From the NCBI GenBank assembly GCA_963776675.1, contig CAVZNR010000029.1:1-64000 (forward strand): a stretch of 64,000 nucleotides of DNA. The letters are read 5' to 3'. The DNA comes from Hyphomicrobium_A sp963776675. Lineage in GTDB: Bacteria > Pseudomonadota > Alphaproteobacteria > Rhizobiales > Hyphomicrobiaceae. The notes under the pieces were generated by a model. It was not told the DNA's origin. It did not search any database and worked only from the letters and a program-made list of their open reading frames with translations. Shown here piece after piece: positions 54,845 to 63,734 of the stretch. Numbering within the stretch: position 1 is the first letter of the stretch; the number at the start of each line of letters is the position of its first letter. Both the position numbers and the translations under genes were made by a program.

Positions 54845-55693
54845 TCAGCCGCGGACGCGATGCAATCCGAGGTAGCGCTCGGCGATGGCGCGCCACCACG
54901 GGCTTGGAATCTTACCGCGCATGAAGTGGCTCACCCGGGCGAGCCGCCCCACCGGATTGCGGAAGCTGGGGCGGCGTGCATCCAAAGCCGAGGCAATGGC
55001 GCGAGCAACTTCAATGGGATCGCGTCCACGTGCGGCGACGTGGGCGTCACCGGCGCGGAACACGTACTGGGACCAAGCCCGGTAGGGGCTCCCCTCGGGG
55101 CTGATCCGCGGGGAGCTATCCCAGATGTCGGTGATGTACGGCCCCGGCTCGATGAGCACGATGTCGATCCCGAACTGGGTGACCTCGAAGGCCAGCGATT
55201 CCGCCCACCCCTCGATCGCCCACTTGGAGGCGCAGTAGATGGAGTTGGCCGGCTGCCCGGCAAAGGCGGATTCGCTCGATACGATCACGATCCGCCCCGC
55301 CCGCTGGGCGCGGAACGTCGGCAGCAGCGCCCGCGTCAGCTCCAGAACCCCCCAGAAATTCGTTTCCATGACGCGGCGCAAGTCGGCATCCGGGAGATCC
55401 TCGAAGGCACCGCCGGCCGCCACGCCGGCGTTGTGCACGACGGCGTCGAGCGTGCCGCCCGTCGCCTCGAGCACGGCGGCCACGGCCCCGTGCACCGACT
55501 GGCGGTCGGTCACATCGAGCTGGGCAATGGTCACCTGCTCGGAAACGCCCGCACCCGTCAGCGCTTCCTTGAGCGGCCCCTGCTTGTCCAGATTGCGCAT
55601 GGTCGCGAAGACGCGCCAGCCGCGCTTGGCGAGCTCAACCGCGGTCGAAAGGCCGAAGCCCGTGGAGGTGCCGGTAATCAGGACGGTGCGCAT
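54845..55693 (-). CDS. Short-chain dehydrogenase/reductase
   Basis: A 282-residue SDR with the cofactor loop TGTSTGFGLSTAVELAKRGW, the NAG motif (HNAGVAAGG) and the catalytic YCASKWAIEGWAESLAFEVT (Ser, Tyr, Lys). A Tyr-to-Lys spacing of four is kept. Alcohol and ketone substrates are not predictable. It lies 40 bases upstream of the sdhA end on the same strand. Confidence 0.9.
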   Translation of the reverse strand: MRTVLITGTSTGFGLSTAVELAKRGWRVFATMRNLDKQGPLKEALTGAGVSEQVTIAQLDVTDRQSVHGAVAAVLEATGGTLDAVVHNAGVAAGGAFEDLPDADLRRVMETNFWGVLELTRALLPTFRAQRAGRIVIVSSESAFAGQPANSIYCASKWAIEGWAESLAFEVTQFGIDIVLIEPGPYITDIWDSSPRISPEGSPYRAWSQYVFRAGDAHVAARGRDPIEVARAIASALDARRPSFRNPVGRLARVSHFMRGKIPSPWWRAIAERYLGLHRVRG

Positions 55694-55733
55694 GTGACCC
55701 CCGGCTGCGTGCTACGCGCCGACCCCCCGCGCC

Positions 55734-57584
55734 TCAATACACGCGCGCTTTGGGCTCGATGTACTTGACCTCGTTGGTCATGGTGTGCGTGTGCACCGGC
55801 CGGTAGTCGAGCTTCACCGACTTGGTCCCATAGTCGGCCCAGGACAGCGTGTGCTTCATCCAGTTCACGTCGTCGCGCTTGGGGAAGTCCTCGCGCGCGT
55901 GCGCCCCGCGGCTCTCTTTGCGGTTCGCCGCGCTCTCGACCGTCACCGCCGCCTGCGCGATAAGGTTGTCGTACTCCAGCGTCTCGATCAGGTCCGAGTT
56001 CCAGATGAGCGAGCGGTCCTTGACCGCGATGTCGTCGGAGCCCTTCCAGATCTCGCGGATCTGGCGCACACCCTCATCAAGCACCGGCCCGTCGCGGAAC
56101 ACCGCGCAGTGCGCCTGCATCGACTTTTGCATCTTGAGGCGCAGCTCGGCCGTCGGCGTGCCGCCCTTGGCGTGGCGGAAACGGTCGAGGCGCGACAGCG
56201 CGGGATCGGCGGCGTCGGCCGGCAGCTCGCGGGTGGTGCCGCGCTCGATCGTCTCGGCGCAGCGGTCGGCGGCGGCACGGCCGAACACGACGAGATCGAT
56301 GAGCGAGTTCGAGCCCAGCCGGTTGGCACCGTGCACGGAGACGCAGGCCGCCTCGCCGATCGCCATCAGGCCCGGCACCACATGGTCGGCGTTGCCGTCT
56401 TTGAGCGTCAGCACCTCGCCGTGATAGTTCGTGGGGATACCGCCCATGTTGTAGTGCACGGTCGGCAGCACCGGGATCGGCTCGCGGCGCAGATCGACGC
56501 CGGCGAAGACCTTGGCACTTTCCGTGATGCCCGGCAGGCGCTCGGCCAGGATCGCCGGGTCGAGATGGTCGAGGTGCAGGTAAATGTGGTCCTTCTCCGG
56601 GCCCTGTCCGCGGCCCTCGCGGATCTCGATGGTCATCGAGCGCGAGACCACGTCACGCGAGGCGAGGTCCTTGGCGTGCGGCGCGTAGCGCTCCATGAAG
56701 CGCTCACCCTCCGCGTTGGTCAGATAGCCGCCTTCGCCGCGCGCGCCCTCGGTGATGAGCATGCCGGCTCCGTAGATGCCGGTCGGGTGGAACTGCACGA
56801 ACTCCATGTCCTGCAGCGGCAGGCCGGCGCGCAGCACCAGCGCGTTGCCGTCGCCCGTCTGTGTGTGTGCACCCGTGCACGAGTAGTAGACGCGGCCGTA
56901 GCCGCCGGTCGCCAGGATGGTCTTCTTGGCGCGGAACTGGTGCAGCGAGCCGTCCTCGAGCGAGAGCGCAACGACGCCACGGCACGCGCCGTCCTGATCC
57001 ATGATCAGGTCGATGGCGAAGTACTCGATGAAGAACTCCGCCGAATGCCGCAGCGCCTGGCCATAGAGCGTGTGCAGCATGGCATGCCCGGTGCGGTCGG
57101 CCGCCGCGCACGTGCGCTGCGCCGGCGGGCCGGCGCCGAACTCGGTGGTCATGCCGCCGAAGGGGCGCTGGTAGATGCGCCCGTCCTCGGTGCGGCTGAA
57201 GGGAACGCCATAGTGCTCGAGCTCGTAGACGGCTTCGGGTGCCTTGCGGCACAGATACTCGATGGCGTCCTGGTCGCCGAGCCAGTCGGCGCCCTTCACC
57301 GTGTCGTACATGTGCCAGCGCCAGTCATCGGGGCCCATGTTGCCCAGCGCGGCGGCGACGCCGCCTTGTGCCGCTACCGTGTGCGAGCGCGTCGGGAACA
57401 CCTTGGTCACGCAGGCGGTCTTGAGGCCGGCTTCCGCGCAGCCGAGCGTGGCGCGCAGGCCGGCGCCGCCGGCACCGACCACCACCACGTCATAGGCATG
57501 ATCGTGAATGGGATAGGCCTTGCCGTTGACGGCAGGCTTGGATGCGGGCGAGGTCCCGTTTCCTTTGGACGTGTTCGCGGCCAT
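55734..57584 (-). CDS. sdhA: Succinate dehydrogenase flavoprotein subunit
   Basis: The catalytic flavoprotein of complex II, 616 residues. The FAD loop VVVGAGGAGLRATLGCAEAG, the His that binds FAD covalently (FPTRSHTVAAQGGVAAALGN) and the substrate region (HGANRLGSNSLIDLVVFGRA) are present. ATG 57584 (MAANTSKGNG) is preferred; the frame is open to 57647 but would overlap sdhD. In the usual operon sdhB follows directly; here it does not. Confidence 0.97.
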   Translation of the reverse strand: MAANTSKGNGTSPASKPAVNGKAYPIHDHAYDVVVVGAGGAGLRATLGCAEAGLKTACVTKVFPTRSHTVAAQGGVAAALGNMGPDDWRWHMYDTVKGADWLGDQDAIEYLCRKAPEAVYELEHYGVPFSRTEDGRIYQRPFGGMTTEFGAGPPAQRTCAAADRTGHAMLHTLYGQALRHSAEFFIEYFAIDLIMDQDGACRGVVALSLEDGSLHQFRAKKTILATGGYGRVYYSCTGAHTQTGDGNALVLRAGLPLQDMEFVQFHPTGIYGAGMLITEGARGEGGYLTNAEGERFMERYAPHAKDLASRDVVSRSMTIEIREGRGQGPEKDHIYLHLDHLDPAILAERLPGITESAKVFAGVDLRREPIPVLPTVHYNMGGIPTNYHGEVLTLKDGNADHVVPGLMAIGEAACVSVHGANRLGSNSLIDLVVFGRAAADRCAETIERGTTRELPADAADPALSRLDRFRHAKGGTPTAELRLKMQKSMQAHCAVFRDGPVLDEGVRQIREIWKGSDDIAVKDRSLIWNSDLIETLEYDNLIAQAAVTVESAANRKESRGAHAREDFPKRDDVNWMKHTLSWADYGTKSVKLDYRPVHTHTMTNEVKYIEPKARVY

Positions 57585-57589
57585 TCCGA

Positions 57590-57970
57590 TCAACCCCCGA
57601 AGCTCAGTTTCAGCACCGCGAAGATGGCGACGGCCGCCACGGCCCACGAGAAGAAGGTGTTTGCCCCCAAGGTCACCATCTTGGAGCCCTCGTCATGCAC
57701 GTAGTCCTCGATGATGACCTGCATGCCGATGCGCATGTGAATGGTCATCGACAGGATCAACACGATGAGCACGATCGCCACCACGGGATGGCCGAGCGTC
57801 GCCTTGACAGTGGCGAGATCGGCGCCTGCGAGCGTGGCGATCAGACCGACCGCGAACGGGATCAGCAAAAGGTTGGCGACCGCCGTGACGCGCTGGCGCA
57901 AAAAGTGCTGCGGACCCTCGTGTGCCGAGCCGAGCCCGCGCACGCGCTTCAAGGGCGTGGTCATTGCCAT
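57590..57970 (-). CDS. sdhD: Succinate dehydrogenase membrane anchor
   Basis: A 126-residue small membrane subunit with three hydrophobic segments. It begins MTTPLKRVRGLGSAHEGPQH, continues VTAVANLLLIPFAVGLIATL, and ends with MTIHMRIGMQVIIEDYVHDE, whose His residues suit haem b or quinone binding. It overlaps the sdhC stop; ATG 57970 and ATG 57964 are both possible. sdhA begins six bases after its stop. Confidence 0.93.
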   Translation of the reverse strand: MAMTTPLKRVRGLGSAHEGPQHFLRQRVTAVANLLLIPFAVGLIATLAGADLATVKATLGHPVVAIVLIVLILSMTIHMRIGMQVIIEDYVHDEGSKMVTLGANTFFSWAVAAVAIFAVLKLSFGG

Positions 57971-58389
57971 AGCGTCACCCAGCCTTTCTCGGATGCGACG
58001 TAGAGCCAGAACCCCGCCGTCAGCAGCACGGACAGGACGATCGTCGCCCATGACATGAGATCGACGGTGGCGATGTCGAAACCGGTGCCGGTATCCCACA
58101 CGAAGTGGCGAAGCCCGCCCAGCATGTGGTGGATCAGCGCCCAGGTGAAGCCGACGATGATCACCATGCCGGGCCAGCTGGCCAGCAGCCCGTTGACGAA
58201 GGCGAAGTAGTCGGGGCCGGTCGCCGCTGCCACGAGCCACCAGACGACGAGCAGCGTGCCGAAATACAGCGCCACCCCGGTGATGCGATGCACGATCGAC
58301 ATCACCATGTTGATCTGCGGGCGATAAATCTGAAGGTGCGGAGAGAGCGGCCGTTCGCGTGCCGGCTGCCCTGTGCTCGCCTCGGCCAT
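57961..58389 (-). CDS. sdhC: Succinate dehydrogenase cytochrome b556 subunit
   Basis: A 142-residue membrane subunit with three hydrophobic segments (ITGVALYFGTLLVVWWLVAA, WPGMVIIVGFTWALIHHMLG, SWATIVLSVLLTAGFWLYVA). The quinone-site motif SPHLQIYRPQINMVMSIVHR and the haem His in HHMLGGLRHFVWD are present. ATG 58389 (MAEASTGQ) is used. It is the first gene of sdhCDA. Confidence 0.95.
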   Translation of the reverse strand: MAEASTGQPARERPLSPHLQIYRPQINMVMSIVHRITGVALYFGTLLVVWWLVAAATGPDYFAFVNGLLASWPGMVIIVGFTWALIHHMLGGLRHFVWDTGTGFDIATVDLMSWATIVLSVLLTAGFWLYVASEKGWVTLWQ

Positions 58390-58499
58390 GTGGATTGCCT
58401 CGGGATATGCCTGGGTTGGTCCAAACCTTGTAGCGCGGCAGGAACAAAGCGGCAATTCGTCATTCGCCGCACGGGTTGCGCACCCAGTTGGGTAGTGCA

Positions 58500-58570
58500 G
58501 CCCTCACCCGCTTGGTTGGCGTTGCGATGGCGCTAGCGGCTCTGGAGTCCTCGTCTCCTGGGGTGAGGTC
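58500..58570. repeat. Possible degenerate palindromic intergenic repeat
   Basis: CCCTCACCC (58501-58509) and GGGGTGAGG (58560-58568) are inverted around about 50 bases of less ordered sequence. The arms resemble those of the elements at 17286 and 59669. It lies between the mesaconyl-CoA hydratase end and sdhC. Confidence 0.35.
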
Positions 58571-58579
58571 GCTACGACA

Positions 58580-59639
58580 TCAGCGTGGTATGAGCACCCA
58601 TGCGTCGAGATCGAGCAGCACGCCCTCGGCGTACTTGCCGTCGTCGGTCTTCAAGGGAAAGTCCGAGCAGTCGCGATCCTTCACCGCCACCAGCCGGATG
58701 CGCAGCGCACCCACGTCGGCGCGCCCCGGCAGCTCCGCCTTCTCCAAGACCTCCGACCACGCATACACCGTGTCGCCGGCAAAGCAGGGCGCCACGTGCC
58801 GCCCGCCGTTGATCGCCGCCAGATGGAAGGCGTTGGCGAGCCCGTTGAACGACAGCGCGCGCGCCAGCGAGATGACCACGCCGCCGTAGACGATGCGCTT
58901 GCCGAAGCGACCCTTGGCCTCGGTGTGCTGGTTGAAATGCACTTTCGCCGTGTTCTGGTAGAGGCGCGTCGCGATCTGGTGCTCCGCTTCCTCCAAGGTC
59001 ATGCCGTCGACGTGGTCGATCTTCTCGCCCACCTCGTAGTCGCCCCAGCGATAGGGCGAGCCGGCAAGCGCGAAGTCGTAGCCCTTGATATTGAGCTTGG
59101 GCACGGCCGATCCGATTTCGGCGGGATCGACGCGCTCGGGCCAGCTCCGGCACGACCGCCTCGGGCGCCGGGCTTTCCTTGTCGCGCTTGCGCACCATCA
59201 CCCAGCGCACGTACTCGAGCACTTTCTCGCCGTCCTGGTTGCGCCCGGTGGAGCGCACGTAGACGGTGCCCGTCTCGCGGTTGGAGTTCTCCTTGAGCCC
59301 GATCACCTCCGACACCGACGACAGCGTGTCGCCGGGATAGGCGGGCTTCAGAAAGCGGCAGTTGGCGTAGCCGAGGTTGGCGATGGCATTGAGCGAGATG
59401 TCGGGCGTCGTCTTGCCGAACACGACATGGAAGGTCAGCAGGTCGTCGAGCGGCGCGCGCGCATAGCCGATCGCCTTGGCGAAGGCGTCCGACGACTGCA
59501 CCGCAAAGCGCGTGCCGTAGAGGCTGGTGTACAGCGCCACGTCGCCCACCGTCACCGTGCGCGGGGTGGCGTGGATGATCTCCTGCCCGAACTTGAAGTC
59601 CTCGAAGAAGTTTCCGGGGTTGGTTTTGGTGGATGTCAT
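58580..59639 (-). CDS. mch: Mesaconyl-CoA hydratase with frame shift
   Basis: A double hot-dog (MaoC-type) hydratase that interconverts mesaconyl-CoA and beta-methylmalyl-CoA in the ethylmalonyl-CoA pathway. The first half (NFFEDFKFGQEIIHATPRTV, LYTSLYGTRFAVQSSDAFAK) and second half (HQIATRLYQNTAKVHFNQHT, KRIVYGGVVISLARALSFNG) lie in different frames. One extra base in GGG at 59138-59140 explains this; removing it restores PELAERVDPAEIGSAVPKLN. The whole would be about 352 residues, the family length. Orthologues are named mch or meaC. The CitE-like gene is upstream on the same strand. Confidence 0.87.
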
Positions 59640-59668
59640 CGCTCAGCGCATGCCTTTCGCCACATGTT

Positions 59669-59817
59669 CCCCTCCCCCTGGCGGGGAGGGGTTAGGGGTG
59701 GGGGGAACAGTTTGGCGCAACAATTAAGGTGCGCTCCTAGCTCTTCACCCCACCCGGCATCTCGCGTCATGCTCCGCATGAACGCTCATTGCCACCCTCC
59801 CCATCGAGGGGAGGGTT
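59669..59817. repeat. Palindromic intergenic repeat element
   Basis: CCCCTCCCC (59669-59677), CTGGC and GGGGAGGGG (59683-59691) begin the element, followed by TTAGGGGTGGGGG. It ends with the inverse forms CACCCCACCC and CCCTCCCCATCGAGGGGAGGG near 59795-59815. This is the layout of the dispersed elements of Hyphomicrobiales that occupy gaps between genes. It sits between the hydratase and the CitE-like gene. Confidence 0.65.
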
Positions 59818-59926
59818 GACGTTTCCATCCCTTGCGAGGATCGGCTCGAAGACGAGTTGCTGCCGATTAGGCCGAAAGGGGCATCTCTGTCGATACGCTT
59901 TTTGCCGCCGGAGGCGGTCCAACCCT

Positions 59927-60826
59927 TCAAAACCACTCCTCCTCCGTCCGGCGCATGGCCTCGATCGCGCCCGCGATCGCGACCGTACGCTTGGCCTGAA
60001 CGAGGTGCAGGCGCTCCACCATCTTGCCCTGCACCGTGATCACGCCCGCATGGGCGTTCTCGGGCGCGGCGAAGGCGTCGATGATGGCGCGCGACCACAT
60101 GACCTCCTCCTCGGTGGGCGAGAAGATCTCGTTGCAGGGCGCCACCTGCGAGGGATGGATCAGCGTCTTGCCGTCCATGCCGAGCGTGCGCCCGTGCTCG
60201 CACTCGTCGCGGAAGCCGTCCTCGTCGCGAAAATCGTTGTAGACGCCATCGAGAACGTCGAGGCCGTAGGCGCGGGCGGCGACGATCGACATGGCGAGCC
60301 ACGGCACCACCGCGATGCGGTTGTGCAGCGCGCGGGCGCGCGATTCCTTCAACAGGTCGTTGGTGCCCATGACCAGACACGCCAACCGGTTGGCCGGGTC
60401 GGCGCCGAGAGCCGCGATCTCGCGCACGTTCAGGATCGAGCGCGGCGTCTCCATCATGGCCCATAGCCGCGTCTTGGGCGGCGCGCCGATGTCGGCCAGC
60501 ACCTTGGCGGCGGTCACGATGTCGCCCGGCTGGGACACTTTGGGGACGAGGATCGCGTCGGGGCCGACGCTCATGGCGGCGCGCATGTCGTCCATGCCCC
60601 ACGGCGTCTCGATCGCGTTGGTGCGGATCACGAGCTCGCGCCGTCCGTAGCCGCCGCCCTTCACCGCCGTGCAAACGGCCTTGCGGGCCGCGACTTTGGC
60701 CTCGGGCGCAACCGAATCCTCTAAATCGAGGATCAGCGAGTCCGCCGGCAGCGTCTTGGCCTTCTCCAGCGCGCGCTCGTTAGCGCCCGGCATGTACAGC
60801 ACGCTGCGGCGTGGGCGGATGGACAT
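59927..60826 (-). CDS. mcl2: CitE-like CoA ester enzyme, malyl-CoA lyase or (3S)-malyl-CoA thioesterase
   Basis: A 299-residue HpcH/HpaI-CitE family protein (RPRRSVLYMPGANERALEKA at the start). It has the metal-binding DLEDSVAP, the METPRSILNVREIAALG segment with its catalytic Glu, and GMDGKTLIHPSQVAPCNEIF. The N-terminus resembles the short CitE-like proteins that act as (3S)-malyl-CoA thioesterase (Mcl2) more than the longer malyl-CoA lyases (Mcl1). Its neighbour, mesaconyl-CoA hydratase, supports a place in the ethylmalonyl-CoA pathway. Confidence 0.85.
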   Translation of the reverse strand: MSIRPRRSVLYMPGANERALEKAKTLPADSLILDLEDSVAPEAKVAARKAVCTAVKGGGYGRRELVIRTNAIETPWGMDDMRAAMSVGPDAILVPKVSQPGDIVTAAKVLADIGAPPKTRLWAMMETPRSILNVREIAALGADPANRLACLVMGTNDLLKESRARALHNRIAVVPWLAMSIVAARAYGLDVLDGVYNDFRDEDGFRDECEHGRTLGMDGKTLIHPSQVAPCNEIFSPTEEEVMWSRAIIDAFAAPENAHAGVITVQGKMVERLHLVQAKRTVAIAGAIEAMRRTEEEWF

Positions 60827-61000
60827 GCCTCTCCTTCCCTCCTCGAGATCCCCACGGGGCTCATTTCAAGCCTTGTGCGCCGCACAATAACGTGGCCTGT
60901 GTCGAACACCAAGGCTTGCTCCACCGAAGACTTCTCCCCCGAAGCTTGGCGGCACGCTTGTGCCGGGGGAAAAGAGGGAAGCTCGAAACTCGGACCCGCG

Positions 61001-61828
61001 ATGCCCCGCGTCCTCGCCCTTTCCTCGCACGTCGCCTACGGCTCGGTCGGGCTCGCCGCGATCGTGCCGGCTCTGCAGGCGCTCGGCCACGAGGTCGTGG
61101 CGCTGCCGACCGTGGTCCTCTCCAACCACCCTGGACACCCCAGCTTCTCAGGCGAGCAGATCGCGCCGGCGACGCTCGCCCAGATCCTCGATGCGCTCGA
61201 CGCCAACGGCTGGCTCCCCGACATCGACGCCGTGCTCACCGGCTACCTGCCGACGGCGGCCCACGTCGACGTGGCGCGCGCAGCCTGCGAGCGGGTGCGC
61301 TGGGCCAACGCCAGCGCGCTGCTCGTGTGCGATCCCGTGCTCGGCGATGCGCCGGGCGGCCTCTACATCGACGAGGCGGCCGCCTCGGCCATTCAGCGCA
61401 ACCTCATGCCCATTTGCGACCTCGCCACGCCCAACGCGTTCGAGCTCGCATGGATGTCGCGGGTGCCGGTGGAGACGACGGACGATGCGGTGGCAGCCGC
61501 ACGCGCCCTCGCCATGCCGCGAGTTGTCGTGACCTCCGTGCCGGCAAGCGACGAGCGGCTGGCGACGCTGCTGGTCGGTGCCGAAATGGCGCCGCAGGCT
61601 TGCTTTGTGCCTCGACGACCGACGGCTCCCCATGGCACAGGAGACTTGCTGGCGGCGCTCTATCTCGGCCACGTCCTCAACGACGAGGCGCCGGGTGCGA
61701 GCCTTGCCCGCGCGGTGGCCGCCGTCGAGGCGAGCATCGCGCGGAGTGCGAGCCGGGACGAATTGTCGCTCGCGGCGGCGAGCGCAATGTGGACCGAAGC
61801 TGCTGGCGTGCCCACGGTGACCCTTTAA
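61001..61828 (+). CDS. pdxY: Pyridoxal kinase
   Basis: A 275-residue kinase of the ribokinase-like pyridoxal kinase group, part of the vitamin B6 salvage pathway. The N-terminal substrate region (VLALSSHVAYGSVGLAAIVP, NHPGHPSFSGEQI) and the C-terminal catalytic GTGDLLAALYLGHVL, with the Asp of the anion hole, are present. ATG 61001 fits the family start; the frame is open from 60875. nhaA follows 42 bases later on the same strand. Confidence 0.88.
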   Translation: MPRVLALSSHVAYGSVGLAAIVPALQALGHEVVALPTVVLSNHPGHPSFSGEQIAPATLAQILDALDANGWLPDIDAVLTGYLPTAAHVDVARAACERVRWANASALLVCDPVLGDAPGGLYIDEAAASAIQRNLMPICDLATPNAFELAWMSRVPVETTDDAVAAARALAMPRVVVTSVPASDERLATLLVGAEMAPQACFVPRRPTAPHGTGDLLAALYLGHVLNDEAPGASLARAVAAVEASIARSASRDELSLAAASAMWTEAAGVPTVTL

Positions 61829-61870
61829 GGTCGCGCGAGCGCAGGAACTAAGAGGAGGCAGCAGGCCCCG

Positions 61871-63097
61871 ATGGCGGCGACAAAGAAGACGATCAACGAG
61901 CGGTTCAGCGGCGCCCTCGACTTCATGAAGCACGACGCAGCGAGCGGCATCGTGCTGCTTGGCGCCGCCTTTCTCGCCCTCATCCTGCAGAATTCGCCGC
62001 TGAGCTGGCTCTACGACGGCCTGCTCGATACGCCGGTGACCATCGGCGTCGGCCAAATCATGATCGATAAGCCGCTCCTGCTGTGGATCAACGACGGCCT
62101 CATGGCCATCTTCTTCTTTCTGGTGGGGCTCGAGATCAAGCGCGAGCTGATGGTCGGAGAGCTCTCGACCACGAAGCAAGCCTCGCTACCCGTCATCGCC
62201 GCCGTGGGCGGCATGCTGGTGCCGGCCCTCATCTATTCGTCCATCAACTGGACCGACGACATCGCCCTGCACGGCTGGGCCATTCCCGCTGCCACCGACA
62301 TCGCCTTCGCCGTCGGCGTGCTGGCGCTGCTTGGGCCGCGCGTACCCACCTCGCTGAAGGTGTTCCTGCTGGCGCTCGCCATCATCGACGATCTCGGCGC
62401 CATCATGATCATCGCCTTCTTCTACACCTCGCACCTGTCGCTGGCGGCGCTCGGCCTAGCGGCCGTCGGCGTCGGACTGCTGGCCATCCTCAATTTTCGC
62501 GGGGTCACGCACATCGCGCCCTACGTCCTCGTCGGCGTCTTCATCTGGGTGTGCGTGTTGAAGTCGGGCGTGCACGCCACGCTTTCCGGCGTGGCGACCG
62601 CGCTCGCCGTCCCACTCACCATCCCGAAGGGCGAAACGCAGAGCCCGCTGGTCAAGCTCGAGGAGGCGCTGCACCCGTGGGTCACCTTCGGCGTGCTGCC
62701 GCTGTTCGCCTTTGGCAACGCCGGCGTGACGCTCGCGGGCATGACAATCGAAAAGGTGTTCAGCGCCATTCCCATGGGCATTGCGCTGGGCCTCTTCATC
62801 GGTAAGCCCATCGGAATCTTCGGGTTCTCGTGGGCCGCCATCAAGCTCAAGCTAGCTGGCAAGCCCGAGGGCGCGAACTGGCCGCAGATCTTCGGTGTCG
62901 CCATCCTCGGCGGCATCGGCTTTACCATGAGCCTTTTCATAGGCATGCTGGCCTTTGTCGACACTGAGCGCGCCGCCGAGATCCGCATCGGCGTGCTGCT
63001 CGGGTCGATCGTCTCGGCGACCGTGGGCTACCTGGTCTTGAAACGCGTGACCCCCGCCGTCGTCTCCGTCAAACCCTCAGCCACAGGACATCGATGA
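61871..63097 (+). CDS. nhaA: Na+/H+ antiporter NhaA
   Basis: A 408-residue inner-membrane antiporter that exports Na+ in exchange for H+. Twelve or so hydrophobic segments are visible. The ion-binding aspartates lie in LALAIIDDLGAIMIIAFFY, and the ATDIAFAVGVLALLG segment is conserved. It overlaps the carbonic anhydrase start (ATGA), so the two are co-translated, which fits pH homeostasis. Confidence 0.95.
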   Translation: MAATKKTINERFSGALDFMKHDAASGIVLLGAAFLALILQNSPLSWLYDGLLDTPVTIGVGQIMIDKPLLLWINDGLMAIFFFLVGLEIKRELMVGELSTTKQASLPVIAAVGGMLVPALIYSSINWTDDIALHGWAIPAATDIAFAVGVLALLGPRVPTSLKVFLLALAIIDDLGAIMIIAFFYTSHLSLAALGLAAVGVGLLAILNFRGVTHIAPYVLVGVFIWVCVLKSGVHATLSGVATALAVPLTIPKGETQSPLVKLEEALHPWVTFGVLPLFAFGNAGVTLAGMTIEKVFSAIPMGIALGLFIGKPIGIFGFSWAAIKLKLAGKPEGANWPQIFGVAILGGIGFTMSLFIGMLAFVDTERAAEIRIGVLLGSIVSATVGYLVLKRVTPAVVSVKPSATGHR

Positions 63098-63732
63098 CGC
63101 CCTTCCCCGAACCGCTCGCAGACAGATACCGCCGCTTCAAACATCGCCACTTCGAGCCCAACATCGAGCAATACGAGGAGCTCGCTGCTTACGGGCAATC
63201 GCCACAGGTGATGATCGTTTCGTGCTGCGACAGCCGCGTCGACCCGGAGACCATCTTCTCCGCCATGCCGGGCGAGCTGTTCGTGATGCGCAACGTGGCA
63301 AACCTCATCCCGCCCTACGAGACGGGCGGCACCTATCACGGCGTCTCCGCCGCGATCGAGTTCGCCGTGCTCAATCTGCGCATCAAGAACCTGCTGATCA
63401 TGGGCCACTCGGGCTGCGGCGGCGTGAAAGCGGCGCTCGACCGCGAGGCGGCACGCGAGACGGAAGGCCAGTTCATCACCAAGTGGATGTCGATGCTGGA
63501 GTCGGCGCGGCTGAGGGTGCTGGCAAGCCACCAGGGCTCCTCGCACAAGGACATGGTCACGGCGCTCGAGCATGAGGGGATCAAGACGTCGCTGACGAAC
63601 CTGCGCACCTTCCCCTTCCTGCAGGAGTTGGAGAGCAAGGGCCGCCTATCCCTGCACGGGGCCTATTTCGACATCGCGACGGGGACGCTGTCGGCGCTGA
63701 ACGAGGCGACCGGCAAGTTCTATTCGCTGTAG
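63094..63732 (+). CDS. can: Beta-carbonic anhydrase
   Basis: A 212-residue zinc enzyme that interconverts CO2 and bicarbonate. The zinc-ligand Cys and the Asp-Arg pair are in VSCCDSRVDPETIF, and the His and second Cys ligands in GHSGCGGVKAAL. The N-terminus YRRFKHRHFEPNIEQYEELA is typical. Bicarbonate supply is needed for several carboxylases, including crotonyl-CoA carboxylase of the ethylmalonyl-CoA pathway; that link is inference. Confidence 0.95.
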   Translation: MTPFPEPLADRYRRFKHRHFEPNIEQYEELAAYGQSPQVMIVSCCDSRVDPETIFSAMPGELFVMRNVANLIPPYETGGTYHGVSAAIEFAVLNLRIKNLLIMGHSGCGGVKAALDREAARETEGQFITKWMSMLESARLRVLASHQGSSHKDMVTALEHEGIKTSLTNLRTFPFLQELESKGRLSLHGAYFDIATGTLSALNEATGKFYSL

Positions 63733-63734
63733 CC

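Noticed and set aside
55785..57704. 639-residue open frame on the plus strand
   Set aside because: It is opposite sdhA, which has intact FAD and active-site motifs.
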